Shown here in pieces: positions 1-9,757 of a stretch of DNA of 64,000 bases. The notes beneath the pieces were generated by a model. It was not told where the DNA came from, did no database searches, and saw only the letters and a list, made by a program, of their open reading frames with translations. The number at the start of each line of letters is the position of its first letter. The first letter of the stretch is position 1. This DNA comes from Novosphingobium sediminicola (lineage in GTDB: Bacteria > Pseudomonadota > Alphaproteobacteria > Sphingomonadales > Sphingomonadaceae): NCBI RefSeq assembly GCF_014196525.1, contig NZ_JACIDX010000011.1:62001-126000 (forward strand), in the 5' to 3' direction. The translations under genes and the position numbers were made by a program.

Positions 1-963
1 GAACAGCAGGCGTTCGAAGTTCGACGACACCTGAATGTCCATGCTGGGCGCAGCCGTCGGCGTCACCGTCCCGGCCGAATAATCGCCGGTCGAGAGAGCG
101 CGATGCAGAATGTCGTTCACATTGGTGGCGACGATCAGCTTGGCAATCGGCAGGCCCATCTGCGCGGCGACATAGCCGGCAAACACGTCACCGAAATTGC
201 CGGTGGGGACGCTGAAGGCCACTTCGCGTTCCGGTGCGCCCAGTTGCAGCGCGGCGGCGAAGTAATAGACCACCTGCGCCATCAGGCGCGCCCAGTTGAT
301 CGAATTCACCGCGCCGATGTTGAAACGGTCGGTCACGGCCTTGTCGTTGAAAATGCGCTTCACCATCGCCTGCGCATCGTCGAAGCTGCCCTCGATGGCG
401 ATGTTATAGACGTTGGGGGCCAGCACCGTCGTCATCTGACGGCGCTGAACATCGCTCACGCGGCCCTTTGGGTGCAGCATGAAGATGTCGACCTTGGCGC
501 GGCCCGCCACTGCGTCAATCGCCGCGCTGCCGGTGTCGCCGCTGGTGGCGCCAACGATGGTCAGGTTCTGCGGGCTGCGGCCCAGGAATTCTTCAAACAG
601 CAGGCCCAGCAGTTGCAGCGCCACATCCTTGAACGCCAGCGTCGGGCCGTGGAACAGTTCCAGCAACCACTGCTGCTCATCCAACTGCTTCAAAGGCGTG
701 ACGGCGGCATGCGAAAACCGGCCATAAGCCGCCGTGGTCAGCTCCAGCAGGCGCTCATAGCTCAGGCTGTCGCCCACGAAAGGCGCCATCACCTTGGCCG
801 CCAGCTCCGCATAGGGCAAGCCCGCAAACGCGGCGATCTCTTGCCTAGAAAAACGCGGCCATTCGCGGGGCACATAAAGCCCGCCGTCGCTGGCCAGACC
901 AGCCAGAGTCGCGCCTTCAAAATCAAGAACCGGTGCGTTACCGCGCGTGGAGATATATTCCAT
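1..963 (-). CDS. thrC: Threonine synthase, C-terminal part beyond the window edge
   Basis: Cytosolic PLP enzyme that converts O-phosphohomoserine to threonine. The reverse-strand frame opens with ATG at 961-963 (MEYISTRGNAPVLDFEGA) and stays open to base 1, giving about 321 residues of a protein that is usually 430-470 long. The segment LFHGPTLAFKDVALQ holds the PLP lysine in its usual FKD context. ATSGDTGSAAI is the phosphate-binding loop and SVPTGNFGD a further family motif. It is the last gene of a leftward series, separated from the SURF1 gene by an intergenic repeat. The identification is firm from these motifs; the missing part is only the window boundary. Confidence 0.95.
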   Translation of the reverse strand, partial: MEYISTRGNAPVLDFEGATLAGLASDGGLYVPREWPRFSRQEIAAFAGLPYAELAAKVMAPFVGDSLSYERLLELTTAAYGRFSHAAVTPLKQLDEQQWLLELFHGPTLAFKDVALQLLGLLFEEFLGRSPQNLTIVGATSGDTGSAAIDAVAGRAKVDIFMLHPKGRVSDVQRRQMTTVLAPNVYNIAIEGSFDDAQAMVKRIFNDKAVTDRFNIGAVNSINWARLMAQVVYYFAAALQLGAPEREVAFSVPTGNFGDVFAGYVAAQMGLPIAKLIVATNVNDILHRALSTGDYSAGTVTPTAAPSMDIQVSSNFERLLF

Positions 964-1070
964 GGGATTCCCTGTCCGTTTGGGCCGCCCGTTAGCGGGA
1001 GAGGCGCGCAGGGGCAAGGGTTTTGCGGGATTCAGGGGTTTTTATGCCTTGGGGCGCAGGTCGGGGGATG

Positions 1071-1285
1071 CCTCCGGCGGGCAAAGGGTCTCGACCCTTT
1101 GCAATCCCATTATGGGGGTGCGCTTGCCCGGCCATGGGGTCTTATCAGGTGGGGCTATTAAAGCGAACTCGCGCTGAATGGCGCCGCAGGCTTTCAAATA
1201 CTAACGGTGCGCCCTACACCCATCGGCCAAACCCATGACGCAACGCAGACAGTAACGGGAGCGCGAGGGACTAGTCCCTCGCATC
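1071..1285 (-). repeat. Intergenic hairpin repeat, copy 1 (inverted)
   Basis: About 215 bp lying between the SURF1 stop and thrC. Read on the minus strand it has the same order of parts as the copies at 13415 and 14451. First comes a palindrome with core GAGGGACTAGTCCCTC, then a TACTGTCTGCGTTGCG-type motif. A middle segment holds GCGCCGCAGGCTTT, here on the plus strand and with a damaged partner arm. A CCCAT..ATGGG palindrome follows, and a third AAAGGG/CCCTTT hairpin sits next to CCCGCCGGAGG. The loop-proximal stem pair of the first hairpin is A-T here and T-A in the other copies, so pairing is preserved. It overlaps the SURF1 stop codon by two bases. Confidence 0.8.
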
Positions 1286-1928
1286 ATTCTCCTTCTTCTT
1301 CCGCCCCCAAAACCCTTTTCCGAACCGCCACCCCATAAATCACCAAAGCGGTCAGCGCGAAAAGGAACCACTGCACCGCATAGGACAGATGGTTATTGGG
1401 CAAATCACGCGGATCAGGCGTCGCATTCCCCGCCAGCCCGGCCAGCGCCGGATCGGCCACGACATGATGGGCAAATTCGCCCCCCGGCACGACCAGCCCC
1501 TGCACCCGCCCGCCGGCCCATGTCACAGGCGCGGGCTTATTGCTCCACCCCAGCACAACATCGGCCAGCACGCCCTTAGGGGGCTCGGTTGGGCGGAACC
1601 CCTGCGTATCGACCGGCGCGGTCAGGCATCGCGCGATATGCGCCCACCCCGCCTGCCCCGCCGCATTGCGCCCCGACTGGGCCGAGATCTGCAACACCTG
1701 CTGACACCAGAATTCGGTGCGGTGGAAATCGCGAACATCCGATGCCTTATACCGCCACACCTCGCCGATCGAGACCGGGCTGCGGTCCCCCTGCGCGGCC
1801 GTAAAACGGGCGATCTTGGCCTCTTTCTGCGCCAGTCGGTCAAGCTGCCAAAGGCCGAGGTGGACCATATAGCCAGCCGCCGCCAGCACCAGCAGCGTGG
1901 GGATCACAGGCAATCTACGCCAGTTCAT
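1284..1928 (-). CDS. SURF1 family cytochrome oxidase assembly protein
   Basis: Inner-membrane protein of 214 residues that helps insert heme a into subunit I of aa3-type oxidases. One hydrophobic segment lies near the N terminus (VIPTLLVLAAAGYMVHLGLWQL, with the W-Q-L-D-R signature of the family), and a second near the C terminus (FLFALTALVIYGVAV). A periplasmic domain lies between them; PNNHLSYAVQWF just before the second helix is typical of the family. Its ATG overlaps the stop of the DUF983 gene by four bases. It is the distal gene of the cox operon, as in many alphaproteobacteria. Confidence 0.9.
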   Translation of the reverse strand: MNWRRLPVIPTLLVLAAAGYMVHLGLWQLDRLAQKEAKIARFTAAQGDRSPVSIGEVWRYKASDVRDFHRTEFWCQQVLQISAQSGRNAAGQAGWAHIARCLTAPVDTQGFRPTEPPKGVLADVVLGWSNKPAPVTWAGGRVQGLVVPGGEFAHHVVADPALAGLAGNATPDPRDLPNNHLSYAVQWFLFALTALVIYGVAVRKRVLGAEEEGE

Positions 1929-2326
1929 CGCGAATCGACATCCTTTGCGCCTGCTTCACTCGCCCGCCGCTGATACTCCGCCGTCATCAGCGCGGCCTTG
2001 GACACGCGCAGCCCATAGAGCGTGGGCACAACCACCAACGGCACCAGCACCGCGACATAGACCCACACCGGCGGATCGACATCCAGCGCCAGCCATGCCG
2101 CAACACCCGCCGCCAGCGCCCCCACCCCAAAGGTCAAAAAGGCCGCCGGGCCATCACCCACGTTGAACGCGCCAAAATCCAGCCCGCATTGTTCACAACG
2201 CGGCGCAAAATGGGCGATGCCCGCAAACAGACCCTTGGCCCCGCAGCGCGGGCACAAACCGAACAGGGCAGCCGAGACGATTCCCGGCTGCCCTGCTGAT
2301 GGTGAATTCGGCGTCTGATCAGTCAA
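1925..2326 (-). CDS. DUF983 membrane protein
   Basis: About 133 residues. It has a zinc-ribbon-like N terminus (GLCPRCGAKGLF followed by CEQCGLDFG) and two hydrophobic helices (about residues 70-90 and 95-115), the usual layout of DUF983 proteins in cox operons. The exact function is unknown; a role in oxidase maturation is inferred from location. No ATG gives a sensible N terminus. I chose the TTG at 2324-2326, which overlaps the end of the ctaE frame and gives a translationally coupled start. A longer upstream frame would run far into ctaE and is unlikely. The C terminus overlaps SURF1 by four bases. Confidence 0.82.
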   Translation of the reverse strand: MTDQTPNSPSAGQPGIVSAALFGLCPRCGAKGLFAGIAHFAPRCEQCGLDFGAFNVGDGPAAFLTFGVGALAAGVAAWLALDVDPPVWVYVAVLVPLVVVPTLYGLRVSKAALMTAEYQRRASEAGAKDVDSR

Positions 2327-3158
2327 CCGCAAAGCCCCAATTGCCCCAGATGTAGATGCACACGAAGAGGAACAGCCACACCACGTCGACGAAGTGCCAA
2401 TACCAGGCGGCAGCCTCGAAGCCGAAATGCTGGCGCGGGGTGAAATCGCCGCGATAGGTGCGCGCAAGGCAGACCGCGAGGAAGATCGTGCCCACGATCA
2501 CATGGAAGCCGTGGAAGCCGGTCGCCATGTAGAAGGCCGAACCATAGGTGTTCTTGCCAAAGGCGAAGGGCGCATGGGCATATTCAAACGCCTGAAGGCT
2601 GCTGAACAGGATGCCAAGGATGATGGTCAGCCACAGGCCCTTCTTCAGGCCCGAACGGTCGCCATGGATCAGGCTGTGATGCGCCCATGTCACGGTCGTG
2701 CCCGAAAGCAGCAGGATCATCGTGTTGAGCAGCGGCAGGTCGAAAGCGTCAAGGACAGCTTCGAGTTCCTTGGGCGGCCATTGCCCGCCCACCACCTTGG
2801 AAATGGTCGAGGGAAACAGCGAGAAATCGAAGAAGGCCCAGAACCAGCCGACGAAGAACATGACTTCCGAGGCAATGAACAGGATCATGCCATAGCGCTG
2901 ATGCAGCTGCACCACCGGCGTATGATCGCCCGCATGGGCCTCGTTCACGATCTTGTTGAACCAGGTGAACATGGCCGCCAGCAACAGCGCCAGCCCTGCC
3001 CAAGGCACGATATGGCCCAGCGCCCCGAACGTATCGGGGTGCATCATGAACACCATGCCGGTGGTAAAGGTGAAAGCCCCGATCGTGGTGGTCAAAGGCA
3101 CCAGATCAGGCGGCAGGATATGGTAGTCATGTGTCTTGCCAGAGGCCATCGCATTCAT
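2319..3158 (-). CDS. ctaE: Cytochrome c oxidase subunit III
   Basis: Integral membrane subunit III of the aa3-type oxidase, 279 residues, with seven predicted hydrophobic segments. Family sequences are visible: HDYHILPPDLVPL at the N terminus, GMILFIASEVMFFVGWFWAF in helix III with the lipid- and proton-path-associated glutamate, and FHGFHVIVGTIFL and WYWHFVDVVWLFLF at the C terminus. It lies 144 bp downstream of cox11, and its stop overlaps the DUF983 start. It works with CtaC and CtaD encoded just upstream. Confidence 0.96.
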   Translation of the reverse strand: MNAMASGKTHDYHILPPDLVPLTTTIGAFTFTTGMVFMMHPDTFGALGHIVPWAGLALLLAAMFTWFNKIVNEAHAGDHTPVVQLHQRYGMILFIASEVMFFVGWFWAFFDFSLFPSTISKVVGGQWPPKELEAVLDAFDLPLLNTMILLLSGTTVTWAHHSLIHGDRSGLKKGLWLTIILGILFSSLQAFEYAHAPFAFGKNTYGSAFYMATGFHGFHVIVGTIFLAVCLARTYRGDFTPRQHFGFEAAAWYWHFVDVVWLFLFVCIYIWGNWGFAVD

Positions 3159-3302
3159 CCCCTTTTTGCCATGGGTGCGGGCCTGTTGCGGCCTCTGTCC
3201 CCCCGGGCATTGTTGTGTTCGAACCTATCTTTCCTGCGCCGCCCGGTCCAGCATGATTTGCAAGGCGAAAAGCGCTGATTTCTTAACCCATACCCGCCGG
3301 AC

Positions 3303-3866
3303 TTACGCCCCCGGCACGCGGTGGAATGTGTAACTCAATGTGATCTGCTCCAAAGATTTGAGGTCCTTGTCCTCAAGGATCTTGGGATCGACGTAATAGC
3401 TGACCGGCATGGCCACGCTTTGGCCCGGTTGCAGCGTCTGCTGGGTAAAGCAGAAGCAGGCCACCTTGGTGAAATAGCGCGCCGCCTCATCGGGCGAGAC
3501 GTTGAAACTGGCCGCCCCGGTGATCGGCTTGTCCGACGTGTTATGCGCTTCGAAAATGGCGAGCGTGCGCGCGCCGATGGCCACGGTCTGCGTGGTCTGG
3601 CGCGGGCGGAAATGCCACGGCATGCCCGGATCGACATTGGCGTCGAAACGCACCGACATCGTCCGCCCCGCTGCGATTTTCACCCCCGCCGCCTGCGCCT
3701 CGCTGGCCCGTTGCGGCGTGCCGCCAAAGCCGGTGGCCTGACAGAAAATCCGATAGAGCGGCACCGAGGCATAACCCAGCCCAGCCATCCCCAGCGCCAC
3801 CGCCCCCGCGATCATCGCCACGCGGCGGTTGCGGTTTTGCGGCGCGGGCGGGGTCAGGCTGGTCAT
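3303..3866 (-). CDS. ctaG: Cytochrome c oxidase assembly protein CtaG/Cox11
   Basis: Copper chaperone that delivers CuB to subunit I; 187 residues anchored by one N-terminal helix (about residues 15-35, VAMIAGAVALGMAGLGYASVPLY). The periplasmic beta-domain carries the copper motif KVACFCFTQQTL (CxCF). YRIFCQATGFGGT just after the helix is another family signature. The ATG lies three bases after the stop of the small coxF-like gene, so the two are translated as a pair. Length matches the family. Confidence 0.95.
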   Translation of the reverse strand: MTSLTPPAPQNRNRRVAMIAGAVALGMAGLGYASVPLYRIFCQATGFGGTPQRASEAQAAGVKIAAGRTMSVRFDANVDPGMPWHFRPRQTTQTVAIGARTLAIFEAHNTSDKPITGAASFNVSPDEAARYFTKVACFCFTQQTLQPGQSVAMPVSYYVDPKILEDKDLKSLEQITLSYTFHRVPGA

Positions 3867-3869
3867 GGA

Positions 3870-4013
3870 TCAATGCCCCATCTTGGCAATGGTGATGGCA
3901 AAGAACAGCACCACCAGCCCCAGCAGCACCAGACCCAGCGCCTTGTTGCGCCCGGCGATGATGCGCTTGCGCTCCTCCATCTTGCTTGCGTCCATGTTGA
4001 TCGGCTCGCTCAC
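3870..4013 (-). CDS. Small CoxF-like cytochrome oxidase operon protein
   Basis: A 47-residue membrane protein with a basic N-terminal half ([16 protein letters not shown]) and one hydrophobic helix ([19 protein letters not shown]). The best start is GTG at 4011-4013, which forms a GTGA overlap with the ctaB stop. An internal ATG six codons later is an alternative. Small proteins of this shape are common between ctaB and cox11 in alphaproteobacteria and are annotated as CoxF or as cytochrome oxidase-associated. The assignment rests on position, size and topology, not on a catalytic motif. Confidence 0.75.
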   Translation of the reverse strand: MSEPINMDASKMEERKRIIAGRNKALGLVLLGLVVLFFAITIAKMGH

Positions 4014-4963
4014 AAATATCCTCCGATGATCGGCACCCAGCGATCCGCCACCAGCGCGGCGAACAGGGCGAACAGATAAAGCACCGAAAAAGCGAAAAGC
4101 TGCTTTTCCGGCTTCATGGAATCGTCCTCGTCGCGGCGCACGCGGAAACCAACCCGGATCGCCAGCAACAGGAACAGCGTGGACAGCACGCCCGCCGACA
4201 CGCCGTAAATCCACCCCGGCCCGCCATCGCTCTTGGGCAGAAACACCGGCAGCAGCGTCAAAGGCAGCAACAGCACCGAATAAGCAAAGATCTGGCGCCG
4301 GGTGGATTTCTCCCCCGCCACCACCGGCATCATCGGAATGCCCACCTTGGCGTAATCAGTCTTCACAAACAGCGCCAGCGCCCAAAAATGGGGCGGCGTC
4401 CACATGAAGATGATCATGAACAGCAGCACCGGCATCCATGTGATATGGCCCGTGACCGCCACCCAGCCGATCATCGGCGGAAAGGCCCCCGCCCCGCCGC
4501 CGATCACAATATTCTGCGGCGTGCGCGGTTTCAGCCAGACCGTATAGACCAGCGCATAATAAACAATCGAACCGGCAAGGATCAGCGCACAAAGCCATCC
4601 CGCCGCCAACCCCATGGTCAGCACCGACAGACCTGCCAGCGCCATGCCGAAATCGCGCGCCGATTCGCGCTCCATCCGCCCGGCGGGCAAGGGCCGCTTG
4701 GCGGTGCGCTTCATCCCCGCGTCAATATCGGCTTCCCACCACTGGTTGAGCGCGGCAGCCCCGCCGGCGCCCACCGCGATGCACAAAATCGTGGCGAATC
4801 CGATCACCGGATTGATATGCCCCGGCGCCGCCAGCAATCCGCAAAGGCCGGTGAAAATCACCAGCGTCATCACGCGCGGCTTGGTCAGGGCGAAGAAATC
4901 GCGCCAGTCGGCAGGCTGACGGGCGGCGGGTGTGGCGCCATTGTTGGCAGGGGGGATGCTCAT
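4010..4963 (-). CDS. ctaB: Protoheme IX farnesyltransferase (heme O synthase)
   Basis: Polytopic membrane prenyltransferase that makes heme O from protoheme IX, needed for heme A. The start at 4961-4963 (MSIPPANNG) gives 317 residues and has a GGGGGA ribosome site six bases upstream; longer upstream frames lack support. [16 protein letters not shown] opens the domain. The Asp-rich [21 protein letters not shown] motif binds prenyl diphosphate, and [11 protein letters not shown] is the second conserved loop. It lies 126 bp after ctaD, and its stop overlaps the coxF start. Confidence 0.95.
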   Translation of the reverse strand: MSIPPANNGATPAARQPADWRDFFALTKPRVMTLVIFTGLCGLLAAPGHINPVIGFATILCIAVGAGGAAALNQWWEADIDAGMKRTAKRPLPAGRMERESARDFGMALAGLSVLTMGLAAGWLCALILAGSIVYYALVYTVWLKPRTPQNIVIGGGAGAFPPMIGWVAVTGHITWMPVLLFMIIFMWTPPHFWALALFVKTDYAKVGIPMMPVVAGEKSTRRQIFAYSVLLLPLTLLPVFLPKSDGGPGWIYGVSAGVLSTLFLLLAIRVGFRVRRDEDDSMKPEKQLFAFSVLYLFALFAALVADRWVPIIGGYL

Positions 4964-5089
4964 GGGCATTCCCCCTTGCGCCATTGCGCCGCGATGTAAA
5001 GGGAGCACAAGCGACATGGCTGTCCCTTCGAGTGACAGATGCGGCCGGATTGCAGGCGCCCGAAGCCAGTTCGGACGCCCCAATCGATC

Positions 5090-6781
5090 TTAATGGTGAT
5101 CTTCGTCCTTGATCACCGGCACGGTTTCGAACTGGTGGAACGGCGGCGGGCTGGACAGCGTCCATTCCAGCGTCGTGGCGCCCTCGCCCCAGTAATTGCC
5201 CTCGGCCTTTTTGCCCATGGTGAAGGCATAGATGATGTTGATCAGCCAGATGCCGATCGACACCGCCATCACCATATAGCCGATCGTGGCGATATGGTTC
5301 CAATAGGCATAGGCAGGCGTAAAGTCAGGATAACGGCGCGGCATGCCCTGCATCCCGAGGAAATGCATCGGGAAAAAGATCATGTTCACGCCGACGAAGA
5401 ACACCGCGAAATGCAGATAGGACAACAATTCTGAGTGCCAGCGCCCGCTCATCTTGGGGAACCAGTAATAGAAACCGGCAAACAGCGAGGTCACCGCGCC
5501 CAGCGAGAGCACATAGTGGAAGTGACCCACCACGTAATAGGTGTCCTGAAGATTGTCGTCCAAGCCGCCATTGGCCAGTTCAACGCCGGTAACGCCGCCC
5601 ACGGTGAACAGGAAGATGAAGCCGATGGCCCAGACCATGGGCGAGGCAAAGCGGATCGAACCGCCCCACATCGTCGCGATCCACGAGAAGATCTTGATGC
5701 CGGTAGGCACCGCGATCACCATCGTGGCGGTGGTGAAATACATCTTAACATCTTCGGACAGGCCGGTGGTGTACATGTGGTGCGCCCACACGACAAAGCC
5801 CACCACGCCGATCGCCACCATGGCATAGGCCATGCCCAGATAGCCGAACACCGGCTTGCGGCTGAAGGTGCTGACGATCTGGCTGATGATGCCGAAACCG
5901 GGCAGGATCATGATGTAAACTTCGGGGTGGCCGAAGAACCAGAACAGATGCTGGAACAGCACCGGATCGCCGCCGCCCGCGGCATCAAAGAAGGTGGTGT
6001 GGAAATTGCGGTCGGTCAACAGCATCGTGATGGCAGCCGCCAGCACCGGCAGCGCCAGCAGCAGCAGGAACGCGGTGACCAGCACCGACCAGACAAACAG
6101 CGGCATCTTGTGCAGGGTCATGCCCGGCGCGCGCATGTTGAAGATGGTAGTGATGAAATTGATCGCGCCCATGATCGAGCCCGCACCGGCAAGGTGCAGC
6201 GAGAAGATCGCGAAGTCCACCGCCGGCCCCTGCGAACCCGAGGTCGAGAGCGGCGCATAGGCCGTCCAGCCGATCCCCGCGCCCTGGCCCGTGCCGCCCG
6301 GCACAAAGGCCGAGCAGAGCAGCGAGCAGAAACCCGCCACCGTCAGCCAGAACGAGATGTTGTTCATGCGCGGAAAGGCCATGTCGGGCGCGCCGATCAT
6401 GATCGGCACAAACCAGTTGCCAAAGCCGCCGATGATCGCGGGCATAACCATGAAGAACACCATGATCAGGCCATGGGCCGTGATCAACACGTTCCACAGG
6501 TGCAATTGCTGGTCAAAACTGGGATTTTTCGTGCCCAGCAGATCGGCAAAGAACCCCAGATACTGAATACCCGGCTGCGCCAGTTCGGCGCGCATGATGC
6601 CGGAAATCGCGCCGCCGATGATCCCCGCCGTGATGGCGAAGATCAGATAGAGCGTGCCGATATCCTTGTGGTTGGTCGACATGAACCAGCGGGCGAAAAA
6701 GCCCGGCTTGTGATCATGATCGTGGTGATCATGCACATGCCCATCGGAATGGGCGTGAAATTCGTCTGCGATGGTAGCCAT
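5090..6781 (-). CDS. ctaD: Cytochrome c oxidase subunit I
   Basis: Catalytic heme-copper subunit of aa3-type oxidase, 563 residues and about 12 helices. [13 protein letters not shown] holds a CuB histidine and the cross-linked tyrosine region. WAHHMYTTG supplies the other CuB histidines, and [14 protein letters not shown] the heme a3 and heme a ligands. [17 protein letters not shown] is the standard N-terminal motif. An unusual histidine-rich stretch ([10 protein letters not shown], residues about 15-24) precedes it. The gene follows ctaC by 25 bp, so the two are very probably co-transcribed. Confidence 0.97.
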   Translation of the reverse strand: MATIADEFHAHSDGHVHDHHDHDHKPGFFARWFMSTNHKDIGTLYLIFAITAGIIGGAISGIMRAELAQPGIQYLGFFADLLGTKNPSFDQQLHLWNVLITAHGLIMVFFMVMPAIIGGFGNWFVPIMIGAPDMAFPRMNNISFWLTVAGFCSLLCSAFVPGGTGQGAGIGWTAYAPLSTSGSQGPAVDFAIFSLHLAGAGSIMGAINFITTIFNMRAPGMTLHKMPLFVWSVLVTAFLLLLALPVLAAAITMLLTDRNFHTTFFDAAGGGDPVLFQHLFWFFGHPEVYIMILPGFGIISQIVSTFSRKPVFGYLGMAYAMVAIGVVGFVVWAHHMYTTGLSEDVKMYFTTATMVIAVPTGIKIFSWIATMWGGSIRFASPMVWAIGFIFLFTVGGVTGVELANGGLDDNLQDTYYVVGHFHYVLSLGAVTSLFAGFYYWFPKMSGRWHSELLSYLHFAVFFVGVNMIFFPMHFLGMQGMPRRYPDFTPAYAYWNHIATIGYMVMAVSIGIWLINIIYAFTMGKKAEGNYWGEGATTLEWTLSSPPPFHQFETVPVIKDEDHH

Positions 6782-6806
6782 TGTTCTTCAAACCCTCGCG
6801 TAAAAG

Positions 6807-7805
6807 TTATTCGCCGGACGAGGCGGCGGCAGCCACCTCAGTCCCCGAAGCGGCTTCGGCAGCAGGCGCGGCGGCGGCAGCGACAGGGGCCGCAGCAGGC
6901 GCCTCGGGCGCGCCGTCGATCTTGGCCCCGGCATGCGTCATCACCCATGCGTTATACTGGGGACGGGGCAAAGCCTCGACCACGATCGGCATATAACCGT
7001 GACGCGCGCCGCAAAGCTCGCTGCACTGGCCATAATAGACGCCCGGTTCCTTGACGAAGAGCACCTTCTCGTTGATCCGCCCCGGCACCGCGTCCAGCTT
7101 GAACCACAGCGAGGGGACCGCAAAGGAGTGGATCACATCCGCGCCCGTGGTCTGTAGGCGAATCGGTTCGCCCACCGGCACCACCATGCGGTTGTCGGCG
7201 GCCAGCTGCGGCGGCTCGCCGCGCTTGATCGCTTCTTCGTGGCTCAGCATGTTGCTGGTCACTTCGAACTCGCCATTGTCGGGATAGGCATAGGTCCAGT
7301 ACCACTGGTTGCCGATGGCCTTGATGGTCAGCGCTTCCTTGGGCGGCGTCTTGAACTGATGGGCCAGCAGCTTCATCGAGGGCACGAAGACCACCAGCAG
7401 GATCAGCACCGGAATGCCGGTCCACACCACTTCGAGCAGCGTGTTGTGGCTGGTCTTGCTGGGTACCGGATTGGCGCGCGAATTATAGCGGATCATGACC
7501 CAGATCAGCAGGCCCAGCACGAAAGCCGTAGTCGCGATCAGCACGGTCATCACGATATTATCGTGCATCCACAAGGCTTCAAGCCCGGTGGGGGAATATT
7601 GGGTTTGAAAGGTCAGCCCGCCGTCAACCGGCATGCCCTTGCCGGGCGTGGGCTTCATCGGGGTATAGCCGCCCGGCGCCACGGCCAGACGATCGGCAGC
7701 AGCATGAACCGCCCCCGCCGCAATCAGCGCCAGCCCCGGCAATGTTTTCAAGGCAAGACGCAACGTTCGGCGCCCGAAGGCCCCGGATACTTCTCCCAAA
7801 ATCAT
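6807..7805 (-). CDS. ctaC: Cytochrome c oxidase subunit II
   Basis: CuA-bearing subunit II, 332 residues. A signal-like N terminus (about residues 1-37, ending GAVHAAADR) is followed by two transmembrane helices. The periplasmic cupredoxin domain contains the CuA ligands in YYGQCSELCGARHGYMPI (C, E, C, H, M) and the earlier VIHSFAVPSLWF histidine. A low-complexity Ala-rich tail of about 40 residues ends the protein. It is the first gene of the leftward cox operon. The divergent intergenic stretch 7806-8012 must hold its promoter and that of pyrE, though no clear hexamers stand out. Confidence 0.95.
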   Translation of the reverse strand: MILGEVSGAFGRRTLRLALKTLPGLALIAAGAVHAAADRLAVAPGGYTPMKPTPGKGMPVDGGLTFQTQYSPTGLEALWMHDNIVMTVLIATTAFVLGLLIWVMIRYNSRANPVPSKTSHNTLLEVVWTGIPVLILLVVFVPSMKLLAHQFKTPPKEALTIKAIGNQWYWTYAYPDNGEFEVTSNMLSHEEAIKRGEPPQLAADNRMVVPVGEPIRLQTTGADVIHSFAVPSLWFKLDAVPGRINEKVLFVKEPGVYYGQCSELCGARHGYMPIVVEALPRPQYNAWVMTHAGAKIDGAPEAPAAAPVAAAAAPAAEAASGTEVAAAASSGE

Positions 7806-8012
7806 GGCCTACGTTCTTTCTTCTTCGCCGCTCGGAAGAAAAGCCCCCTCCTCGTCCGGCGTCCCACAGGCATGGGGACTTTTGTCCCTTAGGAACAGGG
7901 TGTACCAGCGCTTGCCCCAGCCCACAAGCGCCTCTAGGGGTAATTTTGAAGCAGGGCGCGCGCCGCTCCTGCGGGAATCGCACAAGTTTTTTGGACGAAG
8001 GCAAGACAAAGC

Positions 8013-8597
8013 ATGACCGAAGAAGAGGTGCTGGCCGAATTCCGCGCCAGCCATGCCCTGCTCGAAGGGCATTTCCTGCTCTCCTCTGGCCGCCACAGCG
8101 CGCATTATCTGCAATGCGCCCGCGTGCTGATGAACCCGGAACGGGCAAGCCGTCTGGCGATTGGCATTGCCCAGAAATTGCCGCGCGACCTGCGCAAGGA
8201 AATCCAGAAGGTCATCAGCCCGGCGATGGGCGGATTGATCATCGGCCATGAAGTGGGCCGCGCCTTGGGCGTGGACGCGATGTTTGTCGAACGGCCCACC
8301 GGCACGTTCGAACTGCGCCGCGGCTTTTCCATCGAACCGGGCGACAAGGTGCTGATGGTCGAGGACGTGGTGACCACGGGCCTGTCCAGCCGCGAGGCGA
8401 TCAAGGCCATCGAGGATGCGGGCGGCAAGGTGATCGCGGCGGCGGCTCTGATCGACCGCAGCGCGGGCAAGGTGGATCTGGGCGTGCCCTTCTATCCGCT
8501 GATCGCGCTCAACTTCCCCACCTATGCGCCTGAAGAAGTGCCCGCCGCTCTGGCCGCCACGCCTGCGGTCAAGCCCGGCAGCCGGGCCAAGCCGTAA
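8013..8597 (+). CDS. pyrE: Orotate phosphoribosyltransferase
   Basis: Pyrimidine biosynthesis enzyme that transfers orotate onto PRPP to give OMP; 194 residues, cytosolic. The PRPP-binding motif is clear in [35 protein letters not shown] holds the N-terminal substrate loop. The stop codon overlaps the start of pdxJ (TAATG arrangement), which supports translational coupling. It heads a rightward run pyrE-pdxJ-acpS-lepB that is typical of sphingomonads. Confidence 0.95.
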   Translation: MTEEEVLAEFRASHALLEGHFLLSSGRHSAHYLQCARVLMNPERASRLAIGIAQKLPRDLRKEIQKVISPAMGGLIIGHEVGRALGVDAMFVERPTGTFELRRGFSIEPGDKVLMVEDVVTTGLSSREAIKAIEDAGGKVIAAAALIDRSAGKVDLGVPFYPLIALNFPTYAPEEVPAALAATPAVKPGSRAKP

Positions 8598-9340
8598 TGA
8601 ACGCGCTGACCCCCGCGCGCCTGCGTCTCGGCGTCAACATCGACCATGTGGCCACGATCCGCAACGCGCGGGGCGGCGCCCATCCTGATCCCGTGCGCGC
8701 GGCGCAAATCGTCGCGGCCGTGGGCGGCGACGGCATCACCGCGCATCTGCGCGAGGATCGCCGCCATATCCGCGACGAGGATCTGATGCGGATTCAGGCG
8801 GCCACCAACCTGCCGCTCAATCTGGAAATGGCCGCCACGGACGAGATGCTGGACATCGCGCTGCGCCACAAACCGCACGCCGCCTGCATCGTGCCCGAGC
8901 GGCGCGAGGAGCGCACGACCGAGGGCGGCCTTGATGCGGCGGGACAGCATAACCGCCTTGCCCCCATCGTTCAGCGTTTGACCGATGCGGGCATCCGCGT
9001 CTCGCTGTTCATCGCGCCCGAGGTGCGACAGCTTGACGCCGCGATCCGCCTTGGCGCGCCGGTGGTGGAATTCCACACCGGCGAATATGCCCATGCCGAG
9101 GGTGATGCGCGCGAGGTCGAATTGCGACGGCTGACCGATATGGTTGCCCTTGCCGCGCGCAACGGGATCGAGCCTCATGCGGGCCACGGCCTGACCTATG
9201 ACAATGTCCAGCCGGTCGCCGCCATTCCCCAGATCGCCGAACTCAACATCGGCCATTATCTGATTGGCGAGGCGGTGTTCGTGGGCCTTGAAAACGCGGT
9301 GCGGCGGATGCGCGAACTGATGGACGCGGCGCGGGGGTAA
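8597..9340 (+). CDS. pdxJ: Pyridoxine 5'-phosphate synthase
   Basis: Final enzyme of the DXP-dependent vitamin B6 pathway. It condenses 1-deoxyxylulose 5-phosphate with 3-amino-2-oxopropyl phosphate. It has 247 residues in a TIM barrel. Family motifs: [17 protein letters not shown] at the N terminus, [13 protein letters not shown], and GHGLTYDNV near the phosphate site, then [16 protein letters not shown]. The ATG overlaps the pyrE stop, and acpS begins one base after its stop. Confidence 0.97.
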   Translation: MNALTPARLRLGVNIDHVATIRNARGGAHPDPVRAAQIVAAVGGDGITAHLREDRRHIRDEDLMRIQAATNLPLNLEMAATDEMLDIALRHKPHAACIVPERREERTTEGGLDAAGQHNRLAPIVQRLTDAGIRVSLFIAPEVRQLDAAIRLGAPVVEFHTGEYAHAEGDAREVELRRLTDMVALAARNGIEPHAGHGLTYDNVQPVAAIPQIAELNIGHYLIGEAVFVGLENAVRRMRELMDAARG

Positions 9341-9341
9341 T

Positions 9342-9743
9342 ATGATTCTGGGCCTTGGCACAGATCTGGTGAATATCGACCGCATCGAGGCGGCGCTGGA
9401 ACGGCATGAGGCGCGCTTTCTGGCGCGCAGCTTTACGCCTGCCGAAATCGCTTTGGCCGATTCGCGCCCGGCGATGCGCGCGGCCACGCTGGCCAAACGC
9501 TGGGCGGCCAAGGAAGCCTGCGCCAAGGCGCTGGGCACCGGCATCGGGCGCGGCTTTGGCCTGACCGACATCGAGGTGGTGCGCAACGATCTGGGCGCGC
9601 CCTCAATTGTGCTCCATGGCGGGGCCGCTGATCGTCTGGCCGCGATCACCCCGCCGGGCCATACATCCTGCCTCCACCTCTCGCTTACCGATGATTTGCC
9701 ATGGGCATCCGCCACGGTCATCATCGAAACCCTGCCTCTTTGA
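9342..9743 (+). CDS. acpS: Holo-[acyl-carrier-protein] synthase
   Basis: Transfers 4'-phosphopantetheine from CoA to acyl carrier protein; 133 residues, forming trimers in the family. The Mg-binding aspartate lies in LGTDLVNIDRIE, and the second metal motif is KRWAAKEACAKALGTGI (WxxKEA). It is tightly packed between pdxJ and lepB. The pdxJ-acpS-lepB order is widespread in proteobacteria, which backs the call. Confidence 0.96.
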   Translation: MILGLGTDLVNIDRIEAALERHEARFLARSFTPAEIALADSRPAMRAATLAKRWAAKEACAKALGTGIGRGFGLTDIEVVRNDLGAPSIVLHGGAADRLAAITPPGHTSCLHLSLTDDLPWASATVIIETLPL

Positions 9744-9757
9744 AAGACGATTCCCCA

